64,000 nt of DNA from an uncultured Afifella sp. (GTDB lineage: Bacteria > Pseudomonadota > Alphaproteobacteria > Rhizobiales > Afifellaceae): positions 62,001 to 126,000 of the forward strand of contig CAMYKZ010000001.1 of the NCBI GenBank assembly GCA_947259045.1. The letters run 5' to 3'. The translations under genes were made by a program, and so were the position numbers. Positions within the stretch are counted from its first letter, which is position 1; every line of letters starts with the position of its first letter. The notes beneath the pieces were generated by a model. The model saw nothing but the letters and a program-made list of their open reading frames with translations. It was not told the DNA's origin and searched no databases. Below are positions 7,226 through 15,895 of this stretch, piece after piece.

Positions 7226-9007
7226 TCAGGCTTCCCGGATCAGCGGCGGCACGGATTCGCCGCCAGGACTCCTCACCGGCATGCCGAGATGGAATCCCTG
7301 CAGGTAGGTGACACCCATTGTGCGCAGTTTCTCAGCCGTGCGCTCGTCTTCGACCATTTCCGCAACACTTTCCAGATTGAAGTTGCGCGCCAGTTCCAGA
7401 AGTGTGCGCACGAAGACTTCATCTTCCGACGAACTGACGAGATTGCGGATAAACGATCCGTCGATCTTGACCATGTCGACCTGCAGCAATTTCAGATTTC
7501 TGAACGAGGTGTAACCGGCGCCGAAATCGTCGATGGCGACCCGGCAGCCAAGTTCCCGGAGGCGGGCCACGAAGGAGCGAATCCTGTCGATGTTGCGGAT
7601 CAGCGCGGTTTCCGTCATTTCGACAATCAGGCGATTGGCAAAACCCGGATTCTGGGCCAGCGCGGCTTCAAAGGCGATAAGCCATTCCTGATCTGTGGCG
7701 GTTTCAACAGAGACATTGAACGACAAAATGATATCGGGGTCATCCTGCAAGGCCTTGATCACAAGTTCCATGACACGGAAATCGATCATCCTGACCAGTC
7801 CGAGCATTTCCGCCACGCGGATGGCATCACCCAGTGCCAGCAGCGATCCGTCTTCGCGTTCCATCCGGACAAGGCACTCGTAGAATGCGATCGTGTTGCC
7901 ATCGGCGACCAGCACCGGCTGCCTAGCGACCACCAGACGCCGTTCGTTGATCGCGAATATCAGATCGTCGGCAATGCGCATGTCGGTCATGCGAGTGGCA
8001 ACGGTGTCATAATCAGGCGAATGGACAGCAAAATGGCCGGGACCGTTGCGGCGGGCATAGTCGAGCGCGGCACCGGCCGTTTCAACCGCCGTCCGTACTG
8101 TCGCGGCATGGGTCGGTACGATAACCGCGCCAACCGATACCATCGGCACCAGCGGCCCCTGCCCGGTTTCAATCGGCTTCAGCGAAACGGCGTCGATAAT
8201 GCGGCCGGCGGCAAACGCGGCCTCGCTGCTGTCGGAAATCTTGAAAATGACGCCGATCTGCCCGTCGGCCAATTGGCCGACCAGATCGGAACTGCGCAGA
8301 ACACCGCGCAGCCGCAGCAGCACGTCGCGGGCCACCTTGTCGATCGCAGTCGGACCATAAACATCTCCGGCAATCTGCAGATTGTCGATCGACACAATGG
8401 CCAGGGCAAAAAGCGATTTGTAATGCTGGGCGACCAGCAGCATGCTTTCCAGCATGTCAAGAAACTGCGCCCTGCTGGCCAGTGCGATCATCTGATCCGG
8501 CAATGTCGACAGGGAAAGCGTCTGGGCGCCAAAAGGATCGATAATGCGCAGAGCACCGCGGGCAACGACGGGCCTGCCGCCTGAATCAGCAAACCAGCGG
8601 CCACGATCCTGAACCCAGACCATCTTGTCGCCATCCGTTCCGGGAAGCCGAAGCCGGTATTCCACCTCAAAGGGAACGCCATTGCCGTAATCGACGCCGA
8701 TGGAATTACAAACCGTCTGGTGTCTGTTGGTCAGCGCGTCGGCATCGATAAGCGCGTCGAAATCCTTGCCGGTGCAGATAGTGTCAACGATTTCAGCGCC
8801 AAAAATCTCGCCGGCATTGCGGCCCCATGTGAGCGCGCCCGTGGGAACATCCCACTGATAGACAGTCTCCTGGATATCATTGAGAACCGTTTCCTCCAGC
8901 GACACGGCATCATCTTCACCCTGTGCGCTGAAAACAGGCGGATTGCCGCTTGCAGCCCGCTTTTGCACAACATCCAGTTCGTTCGACGCTTTCTGCACCT
9001 GAAACAC
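7226..9007 (-). CDS. PAS-degenerate GGDEF-EAL protein, probable c-di-GMP phosphodiesterase
   Basis: Cytoplasmic protein with a PAS-like region (ETVYQWDVPTGALTW onward), a GGDEF-like domain whose signature is replaced by LADGQ, and a C-terminal EAL domain. The EAL domain keeps DDFGAGYTSF, KIDGSFI and the LQGFHLG end; the family EAL triplet reads ECL and the AEGVE motif reads AEMVE. The cyclase half is therefore surely inactive, and the EAL half is likely active or a c-di-GMP sensor. I place the start at a GTG (9007) just before FQVQKASNELD. The open frame extends to an ATG at 9178, but that would overlap the 3' end of the upstream transferase gene by 55 bases with poor-looking sequence. Confidence 0.82.
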   Translation of the reverse strand: MFQVQKASNELDVVQKRAASGNPPVFSAQGEDDAVSLEETVLNDIQETVYQWDVPTGALTWGRNAGEIFGAEIVDTICTGKDFDALIDADALTNRHQTVCNSIGVDYGNGVPFEVEYRLRLPGTDGDKMVWVQDRGRWFADSGGRPVVARGALRIIDPFGAQTLSLSTLPDQMIALASRAQFLDMLESMLLVAQHYKSLFALAIVSIDNLQIAGDVYGPTAIDKVARDVLLRLRGVLRSSDLVGQLADGQIGVIFKISDSSEAAFAAGRIIDAVSLKPIETGQGPLVPMVSVGAVIVPTHAATVRTAVETAGAALDYARRNGPGHFAVHSPDYDTVATRMTDMRIADDLIFAINERRLVVARQPVLVADGNTIAFYECLVRMEREDGSLLALGDAIRVAEMLGLVRMIDFRVMELVIKALQDDPDIILSFNVSVETATDQEWLIAFEAALAQNPGFANRLIVEMTETALIRNIDRIRSFVARLRELGCRVAIDDFGAGYTSFRNLKLLQVDMVKIDGSFIRNLVSSSEDEVFVRTLLELARNFNLESVAEMVEDERTAEKLRTMGVTYLQGFHLGMPVRSPGGESVPPLIREA

Positions 9008-9123
9008 CCGTACGTTCCGGCGTGCATGAACACCGCCGGACCCTGTGACTCGACCACCATTGTCGCTGTTGCGGGTAAACTGAGCGTAAAGAAATCGATG
9101 GATTCGCCTTATTTGCGCCTTAG

Positions 9124-10704
9124 TTAGTATCCGGCGGCAAAACCGTCCTTCCGGGGCTCCGATCCGCCGACATAACACCCGGTATTCCGGTCTTTCCAGA
9201 TAATCTGCCCACCGCCGATCGGATCGTCTGAAATCGCCACGTCGTGCCCCAAAGCCTGCAGCCCTGTGAGGGTTTCAACCGAAATTGTCGGTTCGGCACT
9301 CAACCCGCCCTCGCTGATGAACATTCGCGGCGCATCAAGCGCCTCCTGGGGATCCATTCCGAAATCGACCATATTGCTGACGACATGGGCGTGGCCGGCG
9401 GCCTGATATTGCCCGCCCATGACACCGAAGCCGCAAACGGTCTTGCCGGCCTTTCTGGCCAGAGCCGGTATAATCGTATGCATCGGCCGCTTGCCCGGGC
9501 CATATTCGTTCGGATGGCCGGCTATCAGACTGAAGCCGGCACCCCGGCTATGCAGCACGATTCCGCTCTTTTCGGTCACGATCTTGCTTCCGAAATTGGT
9601 AAACACCGAAGCAATCAGCGAGACGATGCGGCCGTCGCTATCGGCAACGCTCAGATAGACCGTATCCGATCCCGTCGGCATGGCAGTGCCAAGTTCCCGG
9701 TTGCGGGCCTGCGGATTGATCCGGGCGGCAATCCGGCCAACCAGGTCGTCGGAGAACAATGACGCGGCTTCGACTGTCATGAAATCCGGATCGGCAAGAC
9801 AGGCGTCACGCACGGCATAGGCAGCCCGCGCGGCGTCCATATGCAGATGGAACCGCGCCGGCCCAAGCGGATCGAGACCGGCAAGATCGAAACGTTCCAG
9901 GATTCCCAGCATCAAGAGCGCAATCGAACCCTGTCCGTTCGGCGGCAGTTCGACAATCTCCAGCCCCCGGTAGCCGCGCGAAACCGGATCGACCCAGTCG
10001 ACCGCCGAATTTGCCATATCCTCTTCGCTCATTTCGCCGCCTTCGGCGCCGAGCGTGGCAACAATGTCGGCAGCGATTTCGCCCTCGTAAAACCGTGCGC
10101 TGCCGCCCTCGGCGATGGCTTTCATTGTTGCTGCAAGGGCCGGAAAGGCGACAACCTGACCTGCGACCGGAACTTTGCCGTCCGGCAAAAGGTGGCGTGC
10201 CGCGCCGGCATGCCGGCCCAGATCCTCCGCCTGCGCCCAGTCCCGGGCCACCTTCGGCGCAACGGCAAAACCGTTGGCGGCCAGGTTGATTGCCGTTGCC
10301 AGCGCGGCATCGAGGCCCCGGCGCCCGAACCGTTCCACCAGAGCTTCAAATCCGCGCACGGCGCCTGGAACCGTAACCGAATGGGGTGATCTGTCGCTGA
10401 TCTCCGTCACCCCCGCAGCCCGCAACCGGTCCGCATCAGCCGCCGCCGGCGCCCGGCCTGATGCATTCAGCCCGTATATTGTGCCGTCAGGCTCCGATAC
10501 GAGAGCAAAACAGTCACCGCCGATACCCACCATCTGCGGTTCAACCACGCACTGCACCAACGCCGCGGCGACCGCCGCGTCAACTGCATTACCGCCCTGC
10601 TTGAGGGTGGAAATCGCAGTGTCGGTGGCCAGCGGGTGGGATGTCGCGGCCATGCCGTTCCTGGCATAGACGGGCGAGCGGCCAGGTTCAAAAAAACTGC
10701 GCAT
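9124..10704 (-). CDS. ggt: Gamma-glutamyltransferase family protein
   Basis: Ntn-hydrolase that self-cleaves before a catalytic Thr; family members act on glutathione, gamma-glutamyl compounds or cephalosporin-type amides. The 526-residue protein shows the N-terminal HPLATDTAISTLKQGGNAVDAAVA block and the processing site PTGSDTVYLSVAD with Thr348 as the likely nucleophile. It has no signal peptide, unlike classical periplasmic GGT, so it is probably one of the cytosolic Rhizobiales paralogues, and its substrate is uncertain. The start ATG is unambiguous. It lies between a small membrane-protein gene and the EAL gene, all on the minus strand. Confidence 0.88.
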   Translation of the reverse strand: MRSFFEPGRSPVYARNGMAATSHPLATDTAISTLKQGGNAVDAAVAAALVQCVVEPQMVGIGGDCFALVSEPDGTIYGLNASGRAPAAADADRLRAAGVTEISDRSPHSVTVPGAVRGFEALVERFGRRGLDAALATAINLAANGFAVAPKVARDWAQAEDLGRHAGAARHLLPDGKVPVAGQVVAFPALAATMKAIAEGGSARFYEGEIAADIVATLGAEGGEMSEEDMANSAVDWVDPVSRGYRGLEIVELPPNGQGSIALLMLGILERFDLAGLDPLGPARFHLHMDAARAAYAVRDACLADPDFMTVEAASLFSDDLVGRIAARINPQARNRELGTAMPTGSDTVYLSVADSDGRIVSLIASVFTNFGSKIVTEKSGIVLHSRGAGFSLIAGHPNEYGPGKRPMHTIIPALARKAGKTVCGFGVMGGQYQAAGHAHVVSNMVDFGMDPQEALDAPRMFISEGGLSAEPTISVETLTGLQALGHDVAISDDPIGGGQIIWKDRNTGCYVGGSEPRKDGFAAGY

Positions 10705-10720
10705 CGCAAGCTATCCGGAT

Positions 10721-11146
10721 CTAGAAATCGCCGCCGCCGATGGCGACATCGCGGGTTGCCGTGCGCAACGAGACGGCAAACCCGGCCAGCAGATCAACCA
10801 GCGCAATGGCGGTGAGCACGAAAAACAGATCCGTTGCCGCCTCTGCGACAAGCACGAATTCCAGCAGATAGGCGACGAAGACAAAGGTTGACAGCATGTG
10901 ATCCCAGATCGTGATCGTGCCGATCCGCGTCGATTTCAGGACTTCGAAGAAAAGCAGCAACAGCGCCACCAGGGTCAGCGTCGCGCCAAGCGACAATTTA
11001 AACTCCGTGCCCGACACCATGTTGATCGACAGCAATGTCTGAGACCATGGATCTGCGCCATCGCCCAGAAAGGCGAAGGCAAATACATTGTAGAGGATCA
11101 GGGGTATGATCAGAAAAGGAACAAATGTCATGGGATCAGTCCGCAT
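10721..11146 (-). CDS. Small four-helix membrane protein
   Basis: 141-residue hydrophobic protein with about four transmembrane helices (starting FVPFLIIPLILYNVFAF, then LSLGATLTLVALLLLFFEV, FVFVAYLLEFVLVA, and LFFVLTAIALVDLLAGFAV). The family is not recognised from sequence by me, but its good codon use and position 16 bases from the transferase gene support it. Two starts are possible: ATG at 11146, or MTFVPF at 11131. It may share a transcript with the downstream gene. Confidence 0.75.
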   Translation of the reverse strand: MRTDPMTFVPFLIIPLILYNVFAFAFLGDGADPWSQTLLSINMVSGTEFKLSLGATLTLVALLLLFFEVLKSTRIGTITIWDHMLSTFVFVAYLLEFVLVAEAATDLFFVLTAIALVDLLAGFAVSLRTATRDVAIGGGDF

Positions 11147-11204
11147 TGGCGTTGGTTAACGCCAATAAGCCCCGATCCGACCCGCCGCGCAAGCCCACAA
11201 AAGC

Positions 11205-11234
11205 AAAAGGCCGGCCTTCGCAAAAAGGCCGGCC
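11205..11234 (-). terminator. Intrinsic terminator after rpmF
   Basis: On the minus strand a 10-bp perfect stem (GGCCGGCCTT with AAGGCCGGCC) and 6-base loop are followed by TTTTGCTTTT. It sits 37 bases downstream of the rpmF stop and separates rpmF from the small membrane-protein gene. Confidence 0.85.
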
Positions 11235-11270
11235 CGATATAGAGGTTCAATAACCGCCAGCCAAAAACCG

Positions 11271-11456
11271 CTAGACTGTGTCTTTCGGCTCCAGAATCTG
11301 GCGGCCGCGATATTTGCCGGTTTTCAGATCGATGTGATGAGGGCGGCGCAATTCGCCCGATTCCTGATCTTCGACATAGACCGGAGATTTCAGCGCATCC
11401 GCTGAACGGCGGAAGCCGCGCTTCATCGGCGTGGTTTTTCGTTTCGGGACGGCCAT
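11271..11456 (-). CDS. rpmF: 50S ribosomal protein L32
   Basis: 61-residue basic protein beginning [18 protein letters not shown], the universal bL32 start, and ending with the alphaproteobacterial-type [16 protein letters not shown]. Structural component of the large ribosomal subunit. It lacks the zinc-binding Cys pairs, so it is a zinc-independent form. It is followed by a strong intrinsic terminator and preceded by mtgA on the same strand, the usual order in Rhizobiales. Confidence 0.97.
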   Translation of the reverse strand: MAVPKRKTTPMKRGFRRSADALKSPVYVEDQESGELRRPHHIDLKTGKYRGRQILEPKDTV

Positions 11457-11621
11457 TGATCAAGCTCCGTGGGAAAATCGTGTTTCAAGCAAAATTGTTT
11501 AAGGCAATACCCTGCCTCTGCGGCGCGCAGCCACAGCATTTCACCGCGCATATAGCCGGTTAAGGCGTGTTTGAGAAGGTCTTGGAGAAAAATTTCTTGG
11601 GACGGCCCGGCGTGCGGCGTT

Positions 11622-12350
11622 TCAGTCGAGCACACAGGTGACATAAGCGCCGGATTTGTCGGCCCTTTGCGCCACGATCGCCGCGAGTTTGCGCATTTGC
11701 TGGCCGGGGCCGGCTGCATTGCGTTTGACCGGCGCCGGAAGCGTGACGGCAAGTTGCGCCGCCTGGCCCGGGCTGATCCGGCTGGCCGGGATGTTGAAAT
11801 AGTGCCGGGCGGCAGCCTGCGCGCCATAGACGCCATGATCCCATTCGACAATGTTCAGATAGATCTCCATGATCCGCTCCTTCGACAGCACCAGTTCGGC
11901 GTAGAGCGCAAGCGGCACCTCAAGCCCCTTGCGCAAGAACGACCTGTCGGACCACAGGAAAAGATTTTTCACCATCTGCATGGTGATGGTGCTGGCGCCG
12001 CGCGGACTTTCGCCATCACCGATATCGTCCAGTACCGCCTCAACCTCCTTCAGGTCGACCCCGCTGTGGGCACAAAAGCGCGCATCTTCCGAAACCAGAA
12101 CGGCGCGCACCAGATGGGGCGAAATATCGTCGATGCTGACCCACTGGCGGACAATCGACGCCCCGCCGAGCCGCTTCCAGATCATGACGCTGCTGAGCGG
12201 TGGATTGACATAGCGGTAAAGCGGCAAAAGCACGACCGGTATGAGAATCAGAACACACACTATCTTGATCAACTGCCGGAAAAGCCGCCGTGTCAGGCTG
12301 CTCCCCTTGCGGCTGTTCCGGTTTGATGCGGTCTTCTGCTCACTTGACAT
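11622..12350 (-). CDS. mtgA: Monofunctional biosynthetic peptidoglycan transglycosylase
   Basis: Family GT51 enzyme that polymerises lipid II into glycan strands at the inner membrane. After a basic N-terminus there is one transmembrane anchor (LIKIVCVLILIPVVLLPLY), then the catalytic-Glu motif SEDARFCAHSGVD and the second family motif GASTITMQMVKNLFLW. The 242-residue length is normal. I start at MSSEQKT because GGAAAAG precedes it; ATG codons at 12368 and 12383 in frame lack ribosome sites. It is divergent from ispA. Confidence 0.93.
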   Translation of the reverse strand: MSSEQKTASNRNSRKGSSLTRRLFRQLIKIVCVLILIPVVLLPLYRYVNPPLSSVMIWKRLGGASIVRQWVSIDDISPHLVRAVLVSEDARFCAHSGVDLKEVEAVLDDIGDGESPRGASTITMQMVKNLFLWSDRSFLRKGLEVPLALYAELVLSKERIMEIYLNIVEWDHGVYGAQAAARHYFNIPASRISPGQAAQLAVTLPAPVKRNAAGPGQQMRKLAAIVAQRADKSGAYVTCVLD

Positions 12351-12420
12351 TATGGTCTTTTCCGCCATTCGCTGTTTCGCCATCGTTTAAACCAATTGAC
12401 GCCGGAACCTCATAGCCGCA

Positions 12421-13356
12421 ATGGCCGACGCTTCCCAGACCCCTTCTTCGGGCGCGCACGAACTGCAGCAAAAATTCGCTTCGGCCGCGCAGGCGGTTAA
12501 CCGGATTTTCAGAACCATCCTGAAGGAAGAAACTGAACCGGGCGAAATCGAACGCCCGGCCCGTCTTCTCGCTGCCATGCGCCACGCGGTATTCGCCGGC
12601 GGCAAGCGATTTCGGCCGTTCCTGCTGATCGAAGCGGCGCGTCTTTGCGGGTATCACGGGACCGGCGCCAGCCTGGCTGCAACAGCAGTCGAAGCGCTGC
12701 ACACCTATTCGCTTGTTCATGACGACCTGCCATCGATGGATGACGACGATACCAGGCGGGGCAAGCCGACCGTCCACAAGGCTTTCGACGAAGCAACCGC
12801 CATATTGGCCGGCGATGCGCTGCAGACGCTGGCGTTCGATATCCTGTCGCGCGATGCGGTGCATGAAAATCCGCTGATCCGTTCCGATCTTGTGGCGCTG
12901 CTGGCCCGCGCAGCCGGCATCGGCGGCATGGCGGGCGGACAGATGCTGGATCTTGCCGCGGAGGGAGGCCGGCTGGATGAAAATGCGATCAGGACGATGC
13001 AATCGATGAAGACCGGTGCGCTGATGACTGCCAGTTGCGAGATGGGGGCGGTCATTGCCGGCGCACCGCAATCAAGCCGCGATGCGCTCAGGGCTTACGG
13101 CCAGAAGCTGGGCCTGGCATTCCAGATCGCCGACGACCTGCTGGATCTGGACGGCGACGCCGCCGCTCTTGGCAAAGCGACTGCAAAGGACACCGCACGC
13201 GGCAAGGCGACGCTCGCGGCCCATCTCGGCGCAGATCGGGCCCGGACGATTCTGGCGGAGACTGTCAGCGGCTGCGAAGCTGTCCTGCAGCCGTTCGGCA
13301 AAGCGGCGGAACACCTCGCCGCCGCCGCCCGGTTTGCCGCCGAACGGTCCCATTGA
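12421..13356 (+). CDS. ispA: Farnesyl diphosphate synthase-type polyprenyl synthetase
   Basis: Short-chain trans-prenyltransferase that makes geranyl/farnesyl diphosphate for quinones, hopanoids and undecaprenyl phosphate. The 311-residue protein has the first Asp-rich motif DDLPSMDDDD at 101-110, GGKRFRP upstream of it, and the second motif DDLLDLDGD around residue 240. The long DDx4D spacing is that of bacterial type II FPP synthases. It is divergent from mtgA and convergent with denD, ending at a shared hairpin. Confidence 0.93.
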   Translation: MADASQTPSSGAHELQQKFASAAQAVNRIFRTILKEETEPGEIERPARLLAAMRHAVFAGGKRFRPFLLIEAARLCGYHGTGASLAATAVEALHTYSLVHDDLPSMDDDDTRRGKPTVHKAFDEATAILAGDALQTLAFDILSRDAVHENPLIRSDLVALLARAAGIGGMAGGQMLDLAAEGGRLDENAIRTMQSMKTGALMTASCEMGAVIAGAPQSSRDALRAYGQKLGLAFQIADDLLDLDGDAAALGKATAKDTARGKATLAAHLGADRARTILAETVSGCEAVLQPFGKAAEHLAAAARFAAERSH

Positions 13357-13362
13357 GTCATC

Positions 13363-13383
13363 GTGACCCGGCTACCGGGTCAC
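13363..13383. terminator. Shared hairpin between convergent ispA and denD
   Basis: A perfect 9-bp stem (GTGACCCGG with CCGGGTCAC) with the 3-base loop CTA lies just after the ispA stop; the loop is the complement of the denD TAG stop codon. There is no T-tract on either side, so factor-independent termination would be weak, but it can block convergent transcripts. Confidence 0.5.
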
Positions 13384-14355
13384 CGGCGCCGTGCCGCCAA
13401 GTTCCTCATCGATATGGGTCTGAATGATCGCATGGAAACTTTCGTCCGCCTGGAAGCCCAGATCGCGCGACCGTTTCGCCTCAAACGATTGCGGCCAGCC
13501 TGCAACGATTGACCGGATCGTGTCATCCGGCTTGCGCTTGATCAGGTCCACCGCTCTGTCTCCGGCAATATCGCGAAGCGCTTCGATCTGCTGGGCGACC
13601 GTTGCCGGCACACCGGGCATCGTCAGGCCGCGCCGCGGGCCAACCTTGTCCAGGTCCATGGTTGCGGCATGCAGGAAGAAGCCGACAGCCGACCGCGGGC
13701 TGGCGTGCCAGTGTTTGACCGTGTCGTCGACCGGAAGCACTGCCTCTTCGCCGACAAGCGGCTCGCGGATGATGTTGGAAAAAAATCCGGATGCCGCCTT
13801 GTTCGGTTTGCCGGGCCGGACACAGATCGTCGGCAGGCGGATGGCAAGGCCATCGAAAAAACCGCGCCGGGAATAATCGGAGACGATCATCTCGCCGATC
13901 GCCTTCTGGGTGCCGTAACTGGTCAGCGGCGTCAGGTGGAATTCGTCGGGTATCGGATCGGGAAACGGCGCGCCGAAGACTGCGATCGAGGATGCAAAAA
14001 CAACGCGCGGGCCATAATTTGCCTCCCGCAGGGCATCGAACAGCAGCCGTGACCCGTTCAGGTTGACAGCGTATCCCTTGGCGAAATCGGCTTCCGCCTC
14101 GCCCGATACGATGGCGGCCAGATGCAGCACAAGGTCGGGTTTCTCCGCCACAAGCCGTTCGATCAGTACCGGATCTGAAATATCGCCGGCAATCGGCATG
14201 ATCGAGGTGGCCGATGTCGGCTGGGCGTCGGGCGTGACGATGTCATGCAGCGTCAGCTTGGTGATCGCCCTGCGGTTCAATTCGCCATCCGCCAGCAAAC
14301 GTTCGCTGATCTTGCGGCCAATCATTCCTGCCGCACCCGTAATCAGAACATGCAT
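13372..14355 (-). CDS. denD: D-erythronate dehydrogenase
   Basis: Extended short-chain dehydrogenase that oxidises D-erythronate to 2-keto-D-erythronate, first step of a four-carbon acid sugar route. Rossmann signature GAAGMIG sits at residues 7-13 and the catalytic Ser with Tyr-x3-Lys appears as FASSIAVFG and YGTQK. Distinctive DenD sequence features are ATICVRPGKPNKAASGFFSNI-like (here starting PTICVRPG) and VKHWHASPRSAVGF. A strong AAGGAGGCGAGG precedes the ATG. No partner kinase or isomerase lies in the window, so it stands alone here. Confidence 0.88.
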   Translation of the reverse strand: MHVLITGAAGMIGRKISERLLADGELNRRAITKLTLHDIVTPDAQPTSATSIMPIAGDISDPVLIERLVAEKPDLVLHLAAIVSGEAEADFAKGYAVNLNGSRLLFDALREANYGPRVVFASSIAVFGAPFPDPIPDEFHLTPLTSYGTQKAIGEMIVSDYSRRGFFDGLAIRLPTICVRPGKPNKAASGFFSNIIREPLVGEEAVLPVDDTVKHWHASPRSAVGFFLHAATMDLDKVGPRRGLTMPGVPATVAQQIEALRDIAGDRAVDLIKRKPDDTIRSIVAGWPQSFEAKRSRDLGFQADESFHAIIQTHIDEELGGTAPVTR

Positions 14356-14523
14356 CCTCGCCTCCTTGTCGGTTTCTCTTTTGTCAATCCCGTCAATGCG
14401 CTGCCGCGAAAGCGGAATCTCACAGTCTTGTCATCCCAATTGAGCAGCCGGACCCTTGTCTGCAACTGACCGGCCAGCCATCTCCACCTTGTTCCAAGAC
14501 CATCCAGCACAAGGAGATATCCA

Positions 14524-14895
14524 ATGAAACCCATCCTCGCCGCAATAGTCTTTGTCTTTTCCACAATCGGTCTTGCCCAGGCTGAGACGATTGCCAGCGG
14601 CACCTTCACCGGCGCGAAGGGCCATCAGTCAGCAGGCGCCGTCGAGATCCTGAAGAAGGATGGCCAGACGATTGTCCGTTTCGCAAGCGACTTCTCGCTT
14701 GATGGCGCACCCGATCCGAAGATCGGTTTCGGCAAGAACGGTTATGTCGACGGCACCATCATCTCCAAACTGGAAAAACTGAGCGGCGCGCAGGATTATG
14801 TCGTGCCCGCATCCGTCGATGTCTCCAGGTTTACCGAAGTCTGGCTGTGGTGCGAGAAATTCGGCGTCCCGCTCGGCGTTGCAAAACTCAACTGA
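14524..14895 (+). CDS. Exported DM13-domain protein
   Basis: 123 residues with a cleavable signal peptide (MKPILAAIVFVFSTIGLAQA) and then a single DM13 domain, seen in SGTFTGAKGHQSAG at its start and WLWCEKFGVPLGVAKL at its end with one conserved Cys. DM13 domains have been proposed to take part in electron transfer or redox chemistry outside the cytoplasm; a role here is unknown. AAGGAGATAT is an excellent ribosome site. The gene is convergent with a small membrane-protein gene and stands as its own unit. Confidence 0.88.
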   Translation: MKPILAAIVFVFSTIGLAQAETIASGTFTGAKGHQSAGAVEILKKDGQTIVRFASDFSLDGAPDPKIGFGKNGYVDGTIISKLEKLSGAQDYVVPASVDVSRFTEVWLWCEKFGVPLGVAKLN

Positions 14896-14898
14896 TCT

Positions 14899-15117
14899 CT
14901 AATCCTCCGAACCGTTGCGGCGGCGGTTCTGATACCGGCCCCGCAACCACAATATTGCGAAGAACGCCCCCATGAAGGCCAGCGCAAGCGCCAGGCCCCC
15001 TGCCGGTCCGAACCCGGTGACATAGGTCATGATCGTCGGCATGGCGAGCATGCCGCCGGCGATCACGGCCATGATAAGGGCCGCGGCAATACAGGCGTTT
15101 CGGGTTTCGCTGCTCAT
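14899..15117 (-). CDS. Small two-helix membrane protein
   Basis: 72-residue protein with two hydrophobic helices (ACIAAALIMAVIAGGMLAM and LALALAFMGAFFAILWL) followed by a basic, Arg/Asn-rich tail that should be cytoplasmic. Function unknown. It starts 8 bases after the SDR stop codon, so it is the last gene of the minus-strand SDR/GNAT/PEP mutase-like run. Confidence 0.75.
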   Translation of the reverse strand: MSSETRNACIAAALIMAVIAGGMLAMPTIMTYVTGFGPAGGLALALAFMGAFFAILWLRGRYQNRRRNGSED

Positions 15118-15125
15118 AATCGGCC

Positions 15126-15890
15126 CTACAGGGACCAGCCGCCGTCGATGGGAATGGCCGCACCGGTCATGTAGCCGCTTTCATCGGACGCCAGATAGAC
15201 CGCCAGGGCGGCGATTTCCTCCGGCTGGGCGATGCGCCCCATCGGCTGGCGCGAGACGAACCAGTCCTTGGCTTTTTCATAACCGCCCATTTCCTCGCCG
15301 AGCGCTTCCACCCGCGCTTCCCAGGACGGCGAATGGACGACGCCGGGACAGATCGCATTGCATCGCACCTTGTCGCCAATGAAATCCGCCGCCACCGCCT
15401 TGGTCATTCCGATCACCGCTGCCTTCGACGCACCATAGACATAACGCTTCGGCGTGCCCTTGATCGACGACGCGCCCGACGACATGTTGACGATCGCGCC
15501 ACCGGACCCGGTCTGCGCCCGCCGCAATATGCCCGGCAGAAACGCCGATATCGTCCGGTGCATGCTCTTCACGTTCAGGTCGAAGGAAAAGTCCCAATCC
15601 TCTTCGGAACATTCCAGAACCGATCCGTGATGCACGAAGCCGGCAACATTGGCGAGAAGATCGACGTCGCCCACCTTGGCGGCCATCGCATTGACGGCGG
15701 CGGTATCGCGCACATCCAGCCCGTCGGTCGCGGCGATACCGTGATCGGTCAGGTCTGCAACTTTGGAGCCGTCCAGATCCGTTGCAAACACTTCAGCACC
15801 TTCATTGGCAAACGCAATGGCGATTGCCCTGCCGATCCCCTGTGCGGCGGCGGTGCAAAACGCCCGTTTGCCTTCAAGCCTTCCACTCAA
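15126..15890 (-). CDS. Short-chain dehydrogenase/reductase
   Basis: 254-residue classical SDR with the AAAQGIGRAI cofactor loop (TG replaced by AA), NVAGF in place of NNAG, catalytic Ser in NMSSGASS and YGASK. The early Asp in ATDLD suggests NAD preference. The sequence resembles 3-hydroxybutyrate dehydrogenase type 2 and keto-deoxy-sugar dehydrogenases; I cannot choose between substrates. The start is probably TTG at 15890, only 5 bases after the GNAT stop with GGGGAGTAAGGG as ribosome site. An in-frame ATG at 15965 would sit inside the GNAT gene. Confidence 0.87.
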   Translation of the reverse strand: MSGRLEGKRAFCTAAAQGIGRAIAIAFANEGAEVFATDLDGSKVADLTDHGIAATDGLDVRDTAAVNAMAAKVGDVDLLANVAGFVHHGSVLECSEEDWDFSFDLNVKSMHRTISAFLPGILRRAQTGSGGAIVNMSSGASSIKGTPKRYVYGASKAAVIGMTKAVAADFIGDKVRCNAICPGVVHSPSWEARVEALGEEMGGYEKAKDWFVSRQPMGRIAQPEEIAALAVYLASDESGYMTGAAIPIDGGWSL

Positions 15891-15895
15891 TTCCC

